Of a stretch of DNA of 37,608 bases, positions 34,993 to 37,608 are shown piece after piece. The notes beneath the pieces were generated by a model. The model did not search any database. It had not been told where the DNA came from and worked only from the letters and a program-made list of their open reading frames with translations. A program made the translations under genes and the position numbers. This DNA comes from Gammaproteobacteria bacterium (lineage in GTDB: Bacteria > Pseudomonadota > Gammaproteobacteria > Arenicellales > Poriferihabitantaceae). The stretch spans positions 1-37,608 of the forward strand of contig JAUILZ010000031.1 of the NCBI GenBank assembly GCA_030432755.1, read 5' to 3'. The stretch's first letter is position 1. The number at the start of each line of letters is the position of its first letter.

Positions 34993-35234
34993 TACCTTGA
35001 TACCTCTCAGTACGTTTTCGGAAACATCGAGAGCAAGGCTAGGTGGGCGATTTGGGCGATAAAACACGCCGCAAAGCCCAATGTGGAAAAGGAAAAAATT
35101 GTGAAAACAGCAAGTTAAAAACTTCCGTGTGATTTCGGGTCTATAAACCCGTACACGAAAGATCGCGACAGAAGCACGGGAAATCAGCGGGTTATGTGCG
35201 GGTAAGCTGGGCGAAAGAATTCCGCCCAACTATT
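34993..35234. promoter_or_regulatory. AT-rich island control region with bipartite palindrome
   Basis: This 242-bp gap lies upstream of alpA. It contains a long bipartite dyad at 35126-35157: CGTGT, then CGGGT-CTATAA-ACCCG, then ACACG. The dyad extends imperfectly to 35123-35160. A DnaA-box-like TGTGGAAAA (35082-35090, one mismatch) and A-rich runs (35088-35120) lie between the dyad and alpA. TGGGCG-N9-CGCCCA at 35208-35228 lies just past the stop of the 268-aa gene. The region could hold the alpA operator or a replication origin for the Toprim primase. No terminator T-run is seen. Confidence 0.45.
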
Positions 35235-36041
35235 TTATGGCTTCATGTTTTTGCGGATGGTTTCTGAGTTCCGGTTCTGGGCTATATCCAGCTTGGCGAT
35301 CTGTTTGGATATCCAGGTGTCCGTGTGACGGACGGTATCTGGGTATTTACGACGAAGCCTCAGATATTCTTCCTGCCAGTCTTCATACATAGCCTCGGTC
35401 TTCCGTTTTCCGGCCTCCCGCTTCTCCGTTGACGGCTTGTGCTTCTTCCCGCCGCTGCTGGGTGTCCTGTCGATCAACTGTTCTATACGCATCCGGTCGA
35501 TGGCGAGAGTACCTCCCTCAAAGAACAGCACCTCCTCCAGAGGTAGGGAGTGATTGTTGATCTCCAGGGTGAGCGGCGACTTGTTCAGCGACAGCCAGCG
35601 TCTTCCGTTCTTACCTTTCACCATCCCGATACGGATATTGGCTTGGCCGTACCGATTCTCGGCCTTGCACTCGATGCTAACCAATTCGGCCACCACCTTG
35701 GCGAGTTGATGTGCCGTTACCCTCCACTGCCGGAGACGTTCCGTAGGGATTTCTATGCGGCCCATCTGCCCCTGCATTTCCGGGTCATCGCAGATGACGA
35801 AGGCTCGGACGGGCATATTGTCGCCACCGGACAGCTGATGCACGTCCATGAAACAGCGGTTCGCGCACTCCTTGCACTCTAACGACAAAGCAGGGTTTGC
35901 GTCGGCGAGGATGCCTGCATCCAACAAGGTGCCGAGTACACCGTTCGGCCACTGCTGAACAGTATCCCAGCCCACGACGTGGGCCTCTCCGGTGGAGTCT
36001 AGGGCCTTCAGCAACGACAACAAGACATCATTGAGCGTCAT
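35235..36041 (-). CDS. Uncharacterised island protein, Cys cluster plus C-terminal HTH-like region
   Basis: This 268-aa protein is the second gene of a leftward pair and overlaps the first by 4 bp (ATGA). I do not recognise the family. Visible features are a CKECANRC-x4-H cluster (about residues 55-68) that may bind zinc and a mixed alpha/beta centre. A Lys/Arg-rich linker (GGKKHKPSTEKREAGKRK, about residues 197-214) leads to a helical C terminus. There, TWISKQIAKLDIAQNRNSET looks like the recognition part of a helix-turn-helix. It may be a DNA-binding partner of the upstream protein. Its place beside a type I modification gene suggests defence or its regulation. Confidence 0.65.
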   Translation of the reverse strand: MTLNDVLLSLLKALDSTGEAHVVGWDTVQQWPNGVLGTLLDAGILADANPALSLECKECANRCFMDVHQLSGGDNMPVRAFVICDDPEMQGQMGRIEIPTERLRQWRVTAHQLAKVVAELVSIECKAENRYGQANIRIGMVKGKNGRRWLSLNKSPLTLEINNHSLPLEEVLFFEGGTLAIDRMRIEQLIDRTPSSGGKKHKPSTEKREAGKRKTEAMYEDWQEEYLRLRRKYPDTVRHTDTWISKQIAKLDIAQNRNSETIRKNMKP

Positions 36042-37222
36042 GCGTCGCTGTCATCCTTCGGCGCTTGAGGTTCGATGCCGGAGGTGGTTAGCATCTGCCG
36101 GATGATGTTGTCACGCCCCTCATGGTTGAGGTTGCAGGTGTTGGGATAGGTGACGTTGAAGGTTTTGCACCCGGCACGTTTACCAGGTTCAGCCTCAAAT
36201 ACCGCTTTGATGCTGACCTGGGTGATGTAGTAGGGCGGCGGGTCGAGTTCTTTGAGCAGATCATAAACGGCCATGCTGTTCTGCTTGGTGTCGGCCTCCA
36301 GCAGGATGCGCCGCCGGGAGCCGTGTTTCAGGGTGAGACGGATCTTGGTGACGATGACCTCGCTGATCCCGGAGCCCGGTGGAAACTGGAACTCAAAATC
36401 GGGATCGGCCAGCGGATCGAGGTTGTAGACCCGTTTGTCGATGGTTCCATCGGGCAGGGTCTCCAGTTTCAGGATGGCCTTGGCGAAGAGCTTTTGCAGT
36501 TCCGGCACCGCCTTGGAGTTCTTCGGCGCGTAGATGTCGAGCGAGCCTTCTGCCTGGCAATAGACGAAGATGATCTCAAAGGCCGGATGGCGGGAACGGG
36601 TGGTGAGGCTATTGCGCTCCCACTCGACGCCCGACTGGCCGTAGTCCTCCGGGTAGGCGAAGAAATACTCCTTTCCCGTCTCCACCTTGCGGTAGGGTTC
36701 CACCTTGCAATTGCGGCCCCGGCCCTCGGTCTTGTTGAAGTAGTGGCTGATGGCCTTCTCCAGTTTGCGGATGCCCTCATCCTCCACATGGGGCGGCACC
36801 TTGGGCAGGTCGTTGCGCTTCTTCCAGAATCGCCCGGCAACAGTGTCGGCATGGAGCAGGGCCGACGCCCCTTTCCAGTATTCCGGCTTGTGCAGGAAGG
36901 CCCACATCGCCTTGGCGTGGTGGCCGTCGATGGCGGCGATCGCCTCCGGGAAGCCCTTGTCCTCGTAGAACGCCGCCTCGTTGCGCAACGCCTCGATACC
37001 GCCGTCGGTGGCCAGCGCGTTGATATCCTGAAAATCCACCTCCATGGCGGCCTGCCGTTCCTCGGGCAGGGCGGTGAATGCCTCGAAGAGGGGCTCCACC
37101 TGCGTTTCAGTCAGGGGAGCAAAGTCCACGCCCAGGTCGGTATCCCTGGCCTCGAAGTACCGGGCCAGAAGCGCGTTCGGCACCCGGCGAAGGAATTGGC
37201 GGTGTTGGTATTGGCCGGCCAT
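36038..37222 (-). CDS. Uncharacterised island protein divergent from the type I RM genes
   Basis: This 394-aa protein starts at ATG 37222. An AGGA element lies 10 bp upstream and the N terminus, MAGQYQHRQFLRRVPNALL, looks natural. The 60 codons open further upstream cross the divergent promoter and the neighbouring gene. Features include helical N-terminal segments (ARYFEARDTDLGVDF; EAFTALPEERQAAM), the stretch AIAAIDGHHAKAMWAFLH, and a beta-rich second half with GVEWERNSLTTRSRHPAFEI and VIVTKIRLTLKHGSRRRI. No catalytic signature is certain. It forms a translationally coupled pair with the 268-aa gene and shares a short promoter region with the RHH/hsdM unit. Confidence 0.65.
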   Translation of the reverse strand: MAGQYQHRQFLRRVPNALLARYFEARDTDLGVDFAPLTETQVEPLFEAFTALPEERQAAMEVDFQDINALATDGGIEALRNEAAFYEDKGFPEAIAAIDGHHAKAMWAFLHKPEYWKGASALLHADTVAGRFWKKRNDLPKVPPHVEDEGIRKLEKAISHYFNKTEGRGRNCKVEPYRKVETGKEYFFAYPEDYGQSGVEWERNSLTTRSRHPAFEIIFVYCQAEGSLDIYAPKNSKAVPELQKLFAKAILKLETLPDGTIDKRVYNLDPLADPDFEFQFPPGSGISEVIVTKIRLTLKHGSRRRILLEADTKQNSMAVYDLLKELDPPPYYITQVSIKAVFEAEPGKRAGCKTFNVTYPNTCNLNHEGRDNIIRQMLTTSGIEPQAPKDDSDA

Positions 37223-37301
37223 GTTTTCATTCCTTGTTCTGGCGAATCCGGTTAGTATATCCGCAGTACATCCGAAAGCCACGCCATAATTGAGGTTACT
37301 G
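37223..37301. promoter_or_regulatory. Divergent promoter region with three ATCCG direct repeats
   Basis: The 79 bp between the 394-aa gene and the ribbon-helix-helix gene carry ATCCG at 37246, 37259 and 37270, spaced 13 and 11 bp, about one helical turn. The first two flank a leftward -10-like TATACT (minus strand, 37259-37254). Short direct repeats at about 11 bp are typical ribbon-helix-helix operators, so the adjacent regulator may control both directions. Confidence 0.45.
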
Positions 37302-37478
37302 ATGGCCGAAACCAAATCGACGACCCTGACTGTTCGTGTCCACCCCGCCGTCAAGGAAGGGCTGCGGGTCGCTGCGGAAAAGGAGCGGCGCAGCCTCGCC
37401 AATATGATTGAGGTGATGATCCGCGACTATTGCGAGCGCAATGGCGTGGCCGTCAAGAACCCTGGATCAGCCGGTTAA
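37302..37478 (+). CDS. Ribbon-helix-helix (Arc/CopG-like) regulator
   Basis: This 58-aa protein has one basic beta strand (TTLTVRVHP, residues 7-15). Two helices follow (AVKEGLRVAAEKE and SLANMIEVMIRDYCERNG), the ribbon-helix-helix layout of Arc and CopG repressors. ATG 37302 follows GAGG at a good distance. It precedes hsdM by 23 bp. It could be an antitoxin by fold, but no toxin is next to it, so a regulator of the modification operon is the better call. Confidence 0.8.
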   Translation: MAETKSTTLTVRVHPAVKEGLRVAAEKERRSLANMIEVMIRDYCERNGVAVKNPGSAG

Positions 37479-37501
37479 ACAACAAGGAGAAGTTCCCCCT
37501 C

Positions 37502-37608
37502 ATGACACCCGCAAACTTTCAGCAACTCTCCAACTTCATCTGGTCCGTGGCTGATCTTTTGCGCGGCCCCTATCGGCCGCCGCAGTACGAGCGAGTCATG
37601 TTGCCCAT
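37502..37608 (+). CDS. hsdM: Type I restriction-modification methyltransferase subunit HsdM (3' truncated by window)
   Basis: Only the first 35 codons are inside the window. FQQLSNFIWSVADLLRG and the following YRPPQYERVMLP are the standard N terminus of HsdM, the adenine-methylating subunit of type I systems. An AAGGAG element lies about 10 bp upstream. The rest of the methylase domain, hsdS and hsdR are expected to the right and cannot be confirmed here. Confidence 0.88.
   Translation, partial: MTPANFQQLSNFIWSVADLLRGPYRPPQYERVMLP

Larger units (their letters stand above)
29693..37608. mobile_element. Genomic island inserted at tRNA-Ser, left part (right end outside window)
   Basis: From the base after the tRNA CCA the DNA becomes more AT-rich and the gene content changes to mobile-element functions. 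These are an AlpA regulator, Toprim/DUF3987 replication protein, small Cys-cluster proteins and a type I modification gene. The AlpA, 62-aa, primase and Cys-cluster series is a block I associate with integrative elements of proteobacteria. No integrase or transposase is visible, and no second copy of the tRNA 3' end is seen. The element either continues to the right or is a remnant. Confidence 0.75.

Noticed and set aside
37302..37478. Ribbon-helix-helix protein as antitoxin of a toxin-antitoxin pair
   Set aside because: The next gene is hsdM and no small toxin-like gene adjoins it.
1..37608. CRISPR array or insertion sequence
   Set aside because: No regularly spaced direct repeats and no transposase-like frame or terminal inverted repeats were seen.

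Overview
This window looks like a chromosomal segment from a gammaproteobacterium of moderately high GC, followed from about 29.7 kb by the left part of an integrated mobile island. The gammaproteobacterial call rests on isocitrate lyase next to AceK, the divergent uvrA / yajR-like / ssb arrangement, an E. coli-length PdxH and an SSB ending in DDIPF. I cannot name the genus from the sequence.

Layout of the backbone. 1-3197: a TRAP transporter (TakP-like periplasmic binding protein cut by the window edge, small permease, large permease). 3501-6780: glyoxylate-branch genes, isocitrate lyase (aceA) divergent from isocitrate dehydrogenase kinase/phosphatase (aceK), sharing a palindrome-rich 190-bp control region. 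7020-7394: a small membrane protein. 7797-9841: sucCD. 10031-14530: a two-subunit NAD-dependent molybdenum/tungsten formate dehydrogenase whose beta subunit fuses NuoE-like and NuoF-like parts, preceded by a leader able to form mutually exclusive hairpins. 14763-19568: uvrA divergent from a YajR-like exporter and ssb. 19592-20782: a membrane protein and a methyltransferase. 20934-26772: a leftward cluster of a YdjM-like membrane hydrolase, an unannotated 40-codon membrane peptide, XpaC, TelA, an SPFH-GYF protein and a zinc-ribbon membrane protein. 26882-29390: pdxH convergent with a membrane-anchored Sel1-repeat protein. 29602-29692: tRNA-Ser(GGA).

A REP-like hairpin repeat family (core CCAGC-GAAA-GCTGG, flanked by TCCATG) occupies all four convergent intergenic regions of the backbone that have room for it. 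It is absent from divergent and co-directional gaps and from the island.

The island (29693 to the right edge) is more AT-rich and starts directly after the tRNA-Ser gene. Reading leftwards it carries an AlpA regulator, a 62-aa membrane protein, a Toprim/DUF3987 primase-helicase, two cysteine-cluster proteins, a small-alarmone-hydrolase-like HD protein and a divergent GIY-YIG-like protein. To its right lies an uncharacterised two-gene operon (394 and 268 aa) divergent from a ribbon-helix-helix regulator and the start of a type I hsdM gene. No integrase is visible, so the element must extend beyond the window or be a remnant. The best candidates for something undescribed are the 394/268-aa pair beside the type I modification genes, the island HD and GIY-YIG-like genes, and the structured leader of the formate dehydrogenase operon.
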